Assembly (NCBI RefSeq): GCF_900182985.1
Contig: NZ_FXUY01000002.1
Location: 1,351,001 to 1,415,000, forward strand
Length of the DNA: 64,000 bases
From: Pseudomonas helmanticensis
Lineage (GTDB): Bacteria; Pseudomonadota; Gammaproteobacteria; Pseudomonadales; Pseudomonadaceae
Direction of reading: 5' to 3'
The notes under the pieces were generated by a model, which was not told where the DNA came from, searched no databases, and saw only the letters and a list, made by a program, of their open reading frames with translations. The position numbers and the translations under genes are program-made. Shown here one piece after another: positions 45,505 through 54,011 of this stretch. Each line of letters opens with the position of its first letter. The stretch's first letter is position 1.

Positions 45505-46445
45505 TGAACGACAAACCCGACTCCAGCGCCCAGGAAGACCTCGGCGCCGACTTCAAGAAAGCCCTCGACGAAGGCTGGCTGCCGATCCGCGAAGTCGCGC
45601 GGCAGACCGGCGTCAACGCGATCACATTGCGTGCGTGGGAGCGCCGTTACGGGCTGATCGTGCCGCAACGCACGCCCAAGGGCCATCGACTCTACAGCGC
45701 CGAACATGTGCAACGGGTTCTGGCGATCCTGACCTGGCTCAACCGTGGCGTCGCGGTCAGTCAGGTCAAGCCGCTGCTCGACACCCCGCATGCTTTCAGC
45801 GAATCGGTGGAAAACGATTGGCAACGCCTGCGCCAGACCTTGCTGGCCGCCGTTACCCAACTCAATGAACGTGCGCTCGACGACAGCGTCAATCAGGCCA
45901 TGGCGCTCTACCCGCCGCGCACCCTGTGTGAACAATTGCTGATGCCGCTGCTGGCTGATCTCGAACAGCGCTGGCAGGGCCAGTTCGGTGCGCAGATGGA
46001 ACGCACGTTCTTTTTTTCCTGGTTACGCAGCAAATTCGGCGCCCGCATCTACCATAACAATCGTCAGTTACACACCGCGCCCTTGCTGTTGATCAATCAA
46101 TCCGACCTGCCACTGGAACCTCATCTGTGGCTGTGCGCGTGGCTGATCAGCAGCGCCGATTGCCCGGTGCAAGTGTTTGACTGGCCTATACCGGCCGGTG
46201 AATTGGCGCTGACCGTCGAACACCTGCAAGCCCGTGGCGTACTGCTGTATTCCAGCAAAGCCATGAACCTTGCGCACTTGCCCAAGCTACTGAACGGAGT
46301 CAGTTGCACAAAAATGCTGGTCGGACCAACGGTATGCATCCACCACGCCGAGTTGTCCGTAAGAACTTCCGAGATCGCTGATTTGTACCTGGCTGAAGAT
46401 CCGCTTTCGGCGCACCAGGCACTCGTTCAGCGTGGGCTGATTTAA
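45504..46445 (+). CDS. MerR-family regulator, LitR/CarH-like without cobalamin ligands
   Basis: A 313-residue regulator with a MerR winged HTH at about residues 25-92 (LPIREVARQTGVNAITLRAW) and a C-terminal region equivalent to the cobalamin-binding half of LitR/CarH. The key cobalamin features are absent: the Trp...Glu-His lid motif reads W157...E166-R167, one residue shorter and with Arg for His, and no DxHxxG is present. This matches class II LitR, reported in P. putida to work with short LOV photoreceptors instead of B12. No LOV gene is in the window. The TGTACA pairs upstream are likely its own sites (autoregulation). Coupled to both neighbours by 1-bp overlaps. Confidence 0.85.
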   Translation: MNDKPDSSAQEDLGADFKKALDEGWLPIREVARQTGVNAITLRAWERRYGLIVPQRTPKGHRLYSAEHVQRVLAILTWLNRGVAVSQVKPLLDTPHAFSESVENDWQRLRQTLLAAVTQLNERALDDSVNQAMALYPPRTLCEQLLMPLLADLEQRWQGQFGAQMERTFFFSWLRSKFGARIYHNNRQLHTAPLLLINQSDLPLEPHLWLCAWLISSADCPVQVFDWPIPAGELALTVEHLQARGVLLYSSKAMNLAHLPKLLNGVSCTKMLVGPTVCIHHAELSVRTSEIADLYLAEDPLSAHQALVQRGLI

Positions 46446-47908
46446 TGAACTCAGTGAATTCCGACATGCAATTGATCTGGCTGCGCAGCGACTTGCGCCA
46501 ACACGACAACACCGCCCTTTCGGCTGCCGCAGCGCGCGGCCCGACGGTGGCCGTGTACCTGTTGAGTCCACAGCAATGGCTGGAACACGACGATGCGCCG
46601 TGCAAGGTCGACTTCTGGCTGCGCAATCTCAAGGAGCTGAGCAAAAGCCTCGGCGAGCTGAACATTCCCTTGTTGATTCGCACCGCAGCGCATTGGGATC
46701 AGGCTCAGGCCGAACTGCTCAAGCTGTGCCAGCAACTGAAGATTGAAGCGCTGCACGTCAATGAAGAATATGGCGTTCACGAGAGCCGTCGCGATGCCGC
46801 CGTGGCCGAAACCTTGAAAGCCGAGGGCATCGAGTTTCACAGCTACCTCGATCAGTTGCTGTTCAAGCCCGGCACCGTGCTGACCAAGACCGACACCTAC
46901 TTCAAGGTCTTCAGCCAGTTCAGAAAGGTCTGTTACGAGCGTCTGCATCGCTCGATGCCGGCGCGGGTCAAGGCACCCGGCAAGCAGGCGAAACTCAAGA
47001 TCGACAGCGACCCGATTGCTGATTCGGTAGAAGGCTTCACTACCCCGAGCGAATCCCTGCAAGCCCTTTGGCCAGCGGGTGAAAAAGAAGCCCAGCGACG
47101 CCTCGACACCTTCGCTGACGCGCAAATCGACTACTACAAAAGCGAACGCGACTTCCCGGCCAAACCCGGTACCAGCCAGCTTTCAGCGTATCTGGCCGCC
47201 GGCGTGATCTCGCCGCGCCAATGTCTGCACGCCGCGTTGCAAAGCAATCAGGGCGAATTCGAGAGCGGCAAGGTCGGCGCCGTTACCTGGATCAACGAAC
47301 TGCTCTGGCGCGAGTTCTACAAGCACATTCTGGTCGGCTACCCGCGCGTCTCCCGCCACCGCGCCTTCCGCCCGGAAACCGAAGCGCTGGCGTGGCGTGA
47401 TGCGCCGGACGAACTCGCTGCGTGGCAAGAGGCGCGCACCGGTCTGCCGATCATTGACGCTGCAATGCGCCAACTGCTCGAAACCGGCTGGATGCACAAC
47501 CGCCTGCGCATGGTCGTGGCGATGTTCCTGACCAAGAACCTGCTGATCGACTGGCGCGAAGGCGAACGCTTTTTCATGCGCCACTTGATCGATGGCGACC
47601 TGGCGGCGAACAACGGTGGCTGGCAATGGAGTTCATCGACCGGCACTGATTCGGCGCCGTATTTCCGCATCTTCAATCCGTTGAGCCAGTCGGAAAAATT
47701 CGACAGCGAAGGCCTGTTCATCAAGCACTGGCTGCCGCAACTCGCAGGTCTAAACAAGAAAGAAGTACATAACCCGGCCAGCGCCGGTCTGTTCGGTGCC
47801 GCCGACTACCCGGCGCCGATCGTCAATCTGAGCGCTTCACGGGAACGGGCGCTGACCGCGTTCAAGAACCTGCCCTCGCGTCAGGCTGGCGGAGACGATC
47901 ATGAGTGA
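46445..47908 (+). CDS. phrB: Deoxyribodipyrimidine photo-lyase (CPD photolyase)
   Basis: A 487-residue class I photolyase repairing cyclobutane dimers with blue light, using FAD and an antenna chromophore. N-terminal antenna domain begins MQLIWLRSDLRQHDN; the FAD domain has GTSQLSAYLAAGVISPRQC and WINELLWREFYKHIL, then the strongly conserved RMVVAMFLTKNLLIDW and DGDLAANNGGWQWSSSTGTD (about residues 355-400). ATG 46445 overlaps the regulator stop by one base. Placement in the operon links repair to light sensing. Confidence 0.96.
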   Translation: MNSVNSDMQLIWLRSDLRQHDNTALSAAAARGPTVAVYLLSPQQWLEHDDAPCKVDFWLRNLKELSKSLGELNIPLLIRTAAHWDQAQAELLKLCQQLKIEALHVNEEYGVHESRRDAAVAETLKAEGIEFHSYLDQLLFKPGTVLTKTDTYFKVFSQFRKVCYERLHRSMPARVKAPGKQAKLKIDSDPIADSVEGFTTPSESLQALWPAGEKEAQRRLDTFADAQIDYYKSERDFPAKPGTSQLSAYLAAGVISPRQCLHAALQSNQGEFESGKVGAVTWINELLWREFYKHILVGYPRVSRHRAFRPETEALAWRDAPDELAAWQEARTGLPIIDAAMRQLLETGWMHNRLRMVVAMFLTKNLLIDWREGERFFMRHLIDGDLAANNGGWQWSSSTGTDSAPYFRIFNPLSQSEKFDSEGLFIKHWLPQLAGLNKKEVHNPASAGLFGAADYPAPIVNLSASRERALTAFKNLPSRQAGGDDHE

Positions 47909-48323
47909 ATTCCTGCAGCGCTTCGCCCGGCAATTTTCAGCGTTGAACAAAGACAACCTGCAACGCCTGGGCGAGCTCTACAGCGATGACATTCATTTCA
48001 CCGACCCGCTGCACGAAGTTCAGGGCCTGGCGCAATTGCGCGATTACTTCAGCGAGCTGTACGCCAACGTCAGCGAACTGCATTTCGACTTTCACGGTTT
48101 CGACCAGATCAGCGAGGGCGAAGGCTACTTGCGCTGGGTCATGCGTTATCGCCACCCGCGCCTGGCCAATGGCCGGGAGATCAGAGTCAGCGGCTGCTCG
48201 CACCTGCTGTGGCGCGACAAGGTTTATCGCCATCGGGATTATTTCGATGCCGGGGCACTGCTTTATGAACATTTACCCGTATTGGGCCGGGTGATCGCTT
48301 GGCTGAAAAGGAGAATGGGATGA
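47901..48323 (+). CDS. SnoaL-like / NTF2-fold protein
   Basis: A 140-residue single-domain protein of the SnoaL-like polyketide-cyclase superfamily (NTF2 fold). FLQRFARQFSALNKDNLQRLGELYSDD starts the fold and IHFTDPLHEVQG gives the usual Asp near the cavity mouth. The substrate is unknown; in this operon it could act on an oxidised lipid or be structural. It overlaps phrB by 8 bp and the SDR gene by 4 bp. Confidence 0.86.
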   Translation: MSEFLQRFARQFSALNKDNLQRLGELYSDDIHFTDPLHEVQGLAQLRDYFSELYANVSELHFDFHGFDQISEGEGYLRWVMRYRHPRLANGREIRVSGCSHLLWRDKVYRHRDYFDAGALLYEHLPVLGRVIAWLKRRMG

Positions 48324-49102
48324 GTCGTACAACTCCACGGCGTTATTGGTTGACCGGAGCCAGCAGTGGCATCGGCGCGGCGCTGGCTGAAGAGATATTG
48401 AAAACCGGTGCGCACCTGGCAGTCAGTTCACGCCAGATCGCACCGCTCAAAGTGTTGGCGCAACGCTATCCGGGACAGGTATTGGTGGTCCCGGGGGATT
48501 TGACCAACAGCCAGACCGTGCGCGAAATCGGCCAGCAGATCGCGGAGGACTGGGGTTCGCTCGACAGCGTCATCCTCAACGCCGGAACCTGCGAATACGT
48601 CGATGCCAAGCAGTTCGATGCCTCGATCATCGAACACGTGGTGCGCACCAATCTGCTCGCCAGCAGTTATTGCATCGAGGCCGCCCTGCCGCTGCTACGC
48701 CAAGGCACGGCGCCGCATCTGGTCGGCGTGGCCAGTTCGGTGACCTATCTGCCGCTGCCTCGGGCCGAAGCCTACGGGGCATCGAAGGCCGGGTTGCGTT
48801 ACCTGTTCGAATCGCTGCGCATCGATCTTGCCGACGAAGGTATTGAAGTCACCGTGGTCAGCCCGGGATTTGTCGAGACGCCGCTGACCGCCAAAAACGA
48901 TTTCCCGATGCCGCTCAGTTGGCCTGTGGATAAAGCCGCACGGCACATCTTTGCCAAGCTCAAGGATCGGCCACTGGAGATCGCTTTTCCGGCCCTGTTC
49001 ATGGCGGCGCTCTGGCCGTTGTCGAAACTGCCCGCGCGCGTGCAACTGGCCATCGGCAAACGCATGGTGCGCAAACCACCACCACAAACGGATCTGGCAT
49101 GA
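48320..49102 (+). CDS. Short-chain dehydrogenase/reductase
   Basis: A 260-residue classical SDR. The cofactor motif is TGASSGIGAAL near residue 12, NAG appears in VILNAGTCEY, and the catalytic Tyr/Lys is YGASK (about residue 154). Substrate unknown; context suggests an acyl or lipid aldehyde/ketone. ATG 48320 (after AAAAGGAGAATGGG) was preferred over a TTG at 48299. ATGA overlaps connect it to both neighbours. Confidence 0.9.
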   Translation: MSRTTPRRYWLTGASSGIGAALAEEILKTGAHLAVSSRQIAPLKVLAQRYPGQVLVVPGDLTNSQTVREIGQQIAEDWGSLDSVILNAGTCEYVDAKQFDASIIEHVVRTNLLASSYCIEAALPLLRQGTAPHLVGVASSVTYLPLPRAEAYGASKAGLRYLFESLRIDLADEGIEVTVVSPGFVETPLTAKNDFPMPLSWPVDKAARHIFAKLKDRPLEIAFPALFMAALWPLSKLPARVQLAIGKRMVRKPPPQTDLA

Positions 49103-50346
49103 AGATCGCCATCGTCGGGAGCGGGATCGCCGGGTTGACCTGCGCCTACCTGCTCAATCGCCGACACGAGATCACGGTGTTCGAGGCCAGCGACTGGGTC
49201 GGTGGCCACACGCATACCGTGGAGGTCACCGTCGAGGGCCGGCAGTACGCCGTGGACACCGGTTTCATCGTGTTCAACGACTGGACCTACCCGAACTTCA
49301 TTCGCTTGCTGGGCCAACTGGGCGTGACGTTCAAACCGACCGAAATGAGCTTCTCGGTGACCGATCCGGACACCGGCCTGGAATACAACGGCAACAACCT
49401 CAACAGCCTGTTTGCCCAGCGCAGCAATCTGTTGTCGCCAGGGTTTTGGGGCATGTTGCGTGACATTCTGCGCTTCAACAAAGAAGCCCAGCGCGACCTT
49501 CTCGAATTGCGTATCGCCGCCGACATGACGCTCGATGATTACCTCAAGGCTGGCGGTTATGGCGAGCGTTTCATCCTGCATTACATCGTGCCGATGGGCG
49601 CGGCGATCTGGTCGATGCCGATGGCCGAAATGCTTGATTTCCCGCTGCAGTTCTTCGTGCGTTTCTTCAAGAACCACGGGCTGCTGTCGGTCAGTGATCG
49701 TCCGCAATGGCAAGTTATCGAGGGCGGCTCCAGCGCCTACATCGCGCCATTGACTGCTTCGTTCAAAGACAGGATTCGCCTCAACTGCCCGGTCAACCGG
49801 GTCGATCGCGACGTGCACGGCGTGGTTATCCACAGCCCGGCGGGCATCGAACATTTTGACCAGGTGGTATTTGCCTGCCACAGCGATCAGGCCCTGCAAT
49901 TGCTCGCCAGCCCGAGCGATGCCGAACGCGAAATCCTCGGTGCCCTGCCCTACGCCGACAACGAAGTGGTGCTGCACACCGACACGCGCCTGTTGCCCAC
50001 ACGGAAACTGGCGTGGGCGAGCTGGAATTATCGCCTCGGCGGATCCGGCCATACCCAAGCCGCGGTCACCTACGACATGAACATTCTGCAAGGCATCCAG
50101 AGCGACACCACGTTCTGCGTCAGCCTCAACCAGAGCGCCGGCATCAGCCCGTTCAAAGTGCTGGCCAAGTACACCTATGCGCACCCGCAATACAGCCTCG
50201 CGGCGGTCGCGGCACAAAATCGCTGGGGCGAACTCGATGGCGCACACCACACGCATTATTGCGGCGCCTATTGGGCCAACGGTTTTCATGAAGACGGCGT
50301 GGTCAGCGGTTTACGCGTGGCCGCAGCCTTCGGGGAAACCTTATGA
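49099..50346 (+). CDS. FAD-dependent amine oxidase-like protein (lipid desaturase/oxidase candidate)
   Basis: A 415-residue flavoprotein with the FAD-binding start MKIAIVGSGIAGLTCAYLLN and GGHTHTV, of the amine-oxidase superfamily branch found beside Cfa-like genes and DUF1365. Rhodobacter relatives in the singlet-oxygen (ChrR/RpoE) regulon take part in furan fatty-acid synthesis, so desaturation of a methylated acyl chain is plausible but unproven. GTG/ATG-type 4-bp overlaps tie it to the SDR and DUF1365 genes. Confidence 0.88.
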   Translation: MKIAIVGSGIAGLTCAYLLNRRHEITVFEASDWVGGHTHTVEVTVEGRQYAVDTGFIVFNDWTYPNFIRLLGQLGVTFKPTEMSFSVTDPDTGLEYNGNNLNSLFAQRSNLLSPGFWGMLRDILRFNKEAQRDLLELRIAADMTLDDYLKAGGYGERFILHYIVPMGAAIWSMPMAEMLDFPLQFFVRFFKNHGLLSVSDRPQWQVIEGGSSAYIAPLTASFKDRIRLNCPVNRVDRDVHGVVIHSPAGIEHFDQVVFACHSDQALQLLASPSDAEREILGALPYADNEVVLHTDTRLLPTRKLAWASWNYRLGGSGHTQAAVTYDMNILQGIQSDTTFCVSLNQSAGISPFKVLAKYTYAHPQYSLAAVAAQNRWGELDGAHHTHYCGAYWANGFHEDGVVSGLRVAAAFGETL

Positions 50347-51158
50347 ACAGCGCCCTGTACAGCGGCTGGATCGGCCATCGGCGTTTCTCGCCGCGTCGGC
50401 ATGAGTTCCGCTATCGGATCGGCCTGCTCTATCTCGACCTGAGCGAGCAGGATGCGGTGCTGGCGCTGTCACCGCTGGCGGGGCGCAGCCGCTTTGCGCC
50501 GTTCTCGTTTCGCGAGACAGATTACCTGAAGACCTTTACCGGTCGCGGCGTGCGCCTGATCGATGCCGTGCGCCAGCAGGTTGGCGCAGCCATCGGTCAT
50601 GCGCCGCAAGGCACGGTCTGCCTGCTGACCCAGGCGCGCAGTTGGGGCTTGTCGTTCAATCCGGTGAGTTTCTTTTATTGCCACGAGGCCGACGGTCAAC
50701 TGGCAGCGATTGTCTGCGAAGTCACCAACACGCCGTGGCGCGAGCGCTATCACTACGTGTTGCCGGCACGCGCACCGATCAATCCGGGCAATGTTCATCA
50801 GCACTTTGCCGTGGCAAAGGCGTTTCACGTTTCACCGTTCTTGCCGCGCGATCTCGAATACCGCATGAGCTTCAGCCCTGCCGCGCAAACCCTCGGCGTG
50901 CACATGGCTGACTGGCAGGGCGAACACAAACTGTTCGACGCCACCCTCAACCTGCAACGCGAAACGCTCGATCGCCCAAGCTTGCACCGTTACTTGCGGC
51001 GTTTCCCGTGGATGACCGCGAAAACCGCTCTGGCGATTTACTGGCAAGCCCTGCGCCTGTTGCTCAAGCGCGCGCCGATCTTTGCTCATCAGGCTGCCGA
51101 CGGCAGCTTTCAAACCGCCACTGTGCCTCCCAAGGAGCACCGCCATGAAATCCTCTAG
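50343..51158 (+). CDS. DUF1365 domain protein
   Basis: A 271-residue soluble or peripheral protein with the DUF1365 signature: GWIGHRRFSPRRHEFRYRIG at the start, LLTQARSWGLSFNPVSFFYC in the middle and an aromatic C-terminal half (FPWMTAKTALAIYWQALRLL). The family is nearly always adjacent to a Cfa-like methyltransferase and an amine-oxidase-like flavoprotein, as here; its reaction is unknown. The downstream cfa start lies 14 bp inside its 3' end. Confidence 0.9.
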   Translation: MNSALYSGWIGHRRFSPRRHEFRYRIGLLYLDLSEQDAVLALSPLAGRSRFAPFSFRETDYLKTFTGRGVRLIDAVRQQVGAAIGHAPQGTVCLLTQARSWGLSFNPVSFFYCHEADGQLAAIVCEVTNTPWRERYHYVLPARAPINPGNVHQHFAVAKAFHVSPFLPRDLEYRMSFSPAAQTLGVHMADWQGEHKLFDATLNLQRETLDRPSLHRYLRRFPWMTAKTALAIYWQALRLLLKRAPIFAHQAADGSFQTATVPPKEHRHEIL

Positions 51159-52410
51159 CCTGTCGGTCAGTCGGCTCAGCACTAACGGTTTGACCGGTTC
51201 GCTGCTGCGCCGGGGCGTCTTGCGCCAACTCGGTCAGCTCAAACACGGGCAATTGATGGTGTTCGAAGACGGCGAACAAATGCTCTTCGGTACGCCCGGC
51301 AGTGCGCTGCTGGGGGAAATTCACATCACCGACCCGGCCGTTTGGGGGATGGTTGCCAGCAGTGGCTCGATTGGCGCCGGCGAAGCGTTTATTCATGGCT
51401 ACTGGAGTTCACCGGATCTGACGGCGGTGGTGCGCGTGTTTGTCAGCAACCTGGAAGTACTCGATGCCATGGAGGGCGGCCTCGCCCGCCTCGGGAGGCC
51501 ATTGGTGCAAGGCCTGCACTGGCTCAATCGCAATACGCGCAAGGGCTCGCAGAAAAACATCGCCGCGCATTACGACCTCGGTAACGATCTGTTCGAGCAG
51601 TTTCTCGACCCGACCATGATGTATTCGGCGGCACAGTTCCTCACGCCCGAAGACAGCCTCGAGCAGGCGCAGTTGAACAAACTCGAACGCATCTGCCAGA
51701 AACTCGCGCTCAAGCCCAGCGATCACTTGCTGGAAATCGGTACCGGTTGGGGCAGCATGGCGCTCTATGCCGCGCAGAATTACGGTTGCCGCGTGACCAC
51801 TACCACGCTGTCGAAAGAGCAGTTCGCCTTTACCGCGCAACGCATCGAACAGCTTGGCTTGCAGCAGCAGGTGACGCTGCTGTTGGAGGATTACCGCGAC
51901 CTCAGCGGCGAATACGACAAACTGGTCTCGATCGAGATGATCGAAGCGGTCGGCCACCGCTTCCTGCCGACCTACTTCAAACAGTGCGCGCACCTGCTCA
52001 AGAGCAACGGACTGATGCTGATCCAGGCCATCACCATCCGCGAGCAACGTTACGAACAGGCCAAGCGCGGCGTCGATTTCATCCAGCGCTACATCTTCCC
52101 CGGCGGCGCCCTGCCGTGTGTGCAAAAGATGCTCGAGATCGTCAGTCGCGACACCGACATGAACCTGCTGCACATGGAGGATTTCGGCCTGCATTACGCG
52201 AAGACCCTGCGCCTGTGGCACGAGAACTTTCGCCATGCCCACGGTCGCTTGAGCGAACTCGGCTACGACGATTACTTCCTGCGCCTGTGGGAGTTTTACC
52301 TGTGCTACTGCGAGGGTGGCTTCCTTGAGCGCACCATCGGCACCGCGCAACTGTTGCTGGCCAAACCCGAGGCAATGCCGGCGCCATTGCTTGGCCGCTT
52401 CGATGCTTGA
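51145..52410 (+). CDS. Cyclopropane-fatty-acyl-phospholipid synthase-like methyltransferase
   Basis: A 421-residue SAM-dependent lipid methyltransferase. The SAM motif LLEIGTGWGS is at residues 195-204; YCEGGF near the C terminus corresponds to the catalytic region of CfaS. It adds a methylene or methyl group across cis double bonds of membrane acyl chains. Context with DUF1365 and the flavoprotein fits the UfaM-like (furan fatty acid) branch as well as a true Cfa; sequence alone does not decide. ATG 51145 follows AAGGAGCACCGCC. Confidence 0.92.
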   Translation: MKSSSLSVSRLSTNGLTGSLLRRGVLRQLGQLKHGQLMVFEDGEQMLFGTPGSALLGEIHITDPAVWGMVASSGSIGAGEAFIHGYWSSPDLTAVVRVFVSNLEVLDAMEGGLARLGRPLVQGLHWLNRNTRKGSQKNIAAHYDLGNDLFEQFLDPTMMYSAAQFLTPEDSLEQAQLNKLERICQKLALKPSDHLLEIGTGWGSMALYAAQNYGCRVTTTTLSKEQFAFTAQRIEQLGLQQQVTLLLEDYRDLSGEYDKLVSIEMIEAVGHRFLPTYFKQCAHLLKSNGLMLIQAITIREQRYEQAKRGVDFIQRYIFPGGALPCVQKMLEIVSRDTDMNLLHMEDFGLHYAKTLRLWHENFRHAHGRLSELGYDDYFLRLWEFYLCYCEGGFLERTIGTAQLLLAKPEAMPAPLLGRFDA

Positions 52411-52894
52411 GCGTTGCGCCAATGCGGCATTGTTCCAGATTGGCTGGCTGGCCTGCGTGCTTGGCGGCAACAGCATGTGGTTACTGCTGGCGCTGGCGGT
52501 GCTGGTGATTCATCTGTGCTGGATCAGCAGTTGGGCGGCGGAAGGTCGGCTGATTCTCAGCGTGGTAGTTGTCGGCACGGCGCTCGACAGTATTTTGCGC
52601 GGTCTGGGTGTGTTCAGGTTCGACGACCTGTCGCCGCTGATTCCACTGTGGTTGATGCTGCTCTGGGCGTTGCTGGCGACCACGCTACGCCATTGTCTGC
52701 AATGGAGCGCCCGGCCGTGGTGGCTGGCCAGCGCGCTCGGTGCGCTCGGCGGTGCGTTGTCGTATTACGCTGGCGGGCGACTGGCCGGCGTGCAATTCCC
52801 CTATGGTGAACTGCCGACGCTGATCGCGATCGGGCTGATCTGGGCGCTGGTGTTTCCGCTGCTGCACACGATGGCGCGACGCCTGAGTCAGTGA
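52403..52894 (+). CDS. DUF2878 membrane protein
   Basis: A 163-residue inner-membrane protein with about five hydrophobic segments and the DUF2878 pattern (FQIGWLACVLGG, DSILRGLGVFRF, GALGGALSYYAGGRLAGVQF). Function unknown. It starts inside the last codons of the cfa-like gene (8-bp overlap) and is the last fully overlapping gene of the operon. Families of this type follow Cfa-like genes in many Gammaproteobacteria. Confidence 0.87.
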   Translation: MLERCANAALFQIGWLACVLGGNSMWLLLALAVLVIHLCWISSWAAEGRLILSVVVVGTALDSILRGLGVFRFDDLSPLIPLWLMLLWALLATTLRHCLQWSARPWWLASALGALGGALSYYAGGRLAGVQFPYGELPTLIAIGLIWALVFPLLHTMARRLSQ

Positions 52895-52946
52895 GCGTCT
52901 GTCAGGCCTTTCACACAGGGCCCGGCCACTGCCTTACACTGCCGCC

Positions 52947-53252
52947 ATGAAAACCATTCCCCATCATCAAATCGCTGAACCGGCGGTCACTTGCTCGACG
53001 TGCGCCGCCTGCTGCTGTCAGCTCGAAGTGATGCTGATCACCGACACCGGCGTGCCTGATCGCTTTATCGATACCGATGAGTGGGGCGGTGAAGTGATGC
53101 TGCGTCTGGACGACGGCTGGTGTGCAGCGCTGGATCGCGACACGATGATGTGCACGATCTATGAGAAACGTCCGCTGATCTGCCGCGAGTTCGAAATGGG
53201 CGCGCCGGAATGCATCGAAGAACGCCAGGGCATTACGACCGCTTACCGCTGA
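52947..53252 (+). CDS. YkgJ-family cysteine cluster protein
   Basis: A 101-residue protein with an N-terminal Cys cluster CSTCAACCC (about residues 16-24), then CAALD, CTIYEKRPLICREFEMG and CIEE. The pattern fits the YkgJ (Fe/S- or zinc-binding CxxxC) family. Function unknown. It starts 53 bp after the DUF2878 gene and has no separate strong promoter visible, so it may be the distal gene of the light-type operon. Confidence 0.88.
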   Translation: MKTIPHHQIAEPAVTCSTCAACCCQLEVMLITDTGVPDRFIDTDEWGGEVMLRLDDGWCAALDRDTMMCTIYEKRPLICREFEMGAPECIEERQGITTAYR

Positions 53253-53275
53253 CCTCAAGAACACCCCAAAACAAA

Positions 53276-53364
53276 TGTAGGAGTGAGCCTGCTCGCGATA
53301 GCGGTGAGTCAGTCAATATATGTGTGACTGACACACCGCTATCGCGAGCAGGCTCACTCCTACA
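53276..53364. repeat. REP pair, family C (inverted)
   Basis: TGTAGGAGTGAGCCTGCTCG and its inverted copy, with extended pairing through GATAGCGGTG.../CACCGCTATC and an inner GTCAGTCA/TGACTGAC stem; a nearly continuous long hairpin between convergent genes. Confidence 0.9.
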
Positions 53365-53380
53365 GGGTTATGCGTACGAC

Positions 53381-53899
53381 TTACAACGGCATCGTGTAGT
53401 GCAGCGCGTAACTTTCTACGCCGTCGTTATCACTGGCCAGGCCGGCGTTGGAATAGTGCGTTGCCCGGATCCCGACTTCATGCCCGCCATTGAAGCGCAG
53501 ACCAAAACCGAGACGGTCTTCGAACTGGAAAGAACCGCCAATGTTGTTGCTTTCATACTTGGTGTTGGAGAACGCAGCCACACCAATGCCCGCTTCGATA
53601 TACGGCTTGACCGATTGACCGGCAAACTCGTAAACGAATACCGGCGAGAACGACAGGCTGTTGTTGCTGGAGGTCTTGTCACCTTCCCAGTAGGTGTAAG
53701 CACCGCTCCAGTAACCGGTCAGGCGACCAACGTCGCTCTGCAGCCAGCTTTTGTCCCAGTCGAAATTCATCCCCAGGCGGTAGGTCATGGTCGAATCGCT
53801 GGTGGCCCCCACCGCAAATTCAACACCTGCGGCTTGTGCAGTAAAACTTTGCCCCATCAGTGCGGCCGCAATCGCGGCCAAGCAGAATAGTCGCTTCAC
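53381..53899 (-). CDS. pagL: Lipid A 3-O-deacylase PagL
   Basis: A 172-residue outer-membrane beta-barrel enzyme that removes the 3-O-acyl chain of lipid A and tempers endotoxin signalling. Signal peptide ends near residue 22-23 (FTAQA). The catalytic triad is intact: His148, Ser150 and Glu162 (THYSNAGL, GVESY) correspond to His126/Ser128/Glu140 of mature P. aeruginosa PagL, with the same spacing. It lies beside murI, as in P. aeruginosa (from memory). A 112-bp AT-rich leader separates it from murI, so it has its own promoter. Confidence 0.93.
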   Translation of the reverse strand: MKRLFCLAAIAAALMGQSFTAQAAGVEFAVGATSDSTMTYRLGMNFDWDKSWLQSDVGRLTGYWSGAYTYWEGDKTSSNNSLSFSPVFVYEFAGQSVKPYIEAGIGVAAFSNTKYESNNIGGSFQFEDRLGFGLRFNGGHEVGIRATHYSNAGLASDNDGVESYALHYTMPL

Positions 53900-54011
53900 T
53901 TTGAAACTTCCTTTTCCGGAACGATCGTTTGGTTTTCTAGATAACTCTTCGCTATAGAAGCTAGCGCCTGCTTAGAAGTTCAGCTGATTTTTTAGTTATT
54001 TCACATTTTTT

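Noticed and set aside
48799..50289. 496-codon open frame antisense to the SDR and flavoprotein genes
   Set aside because: It crosses two overlapping, well-supported genes and has no recognisable domain.
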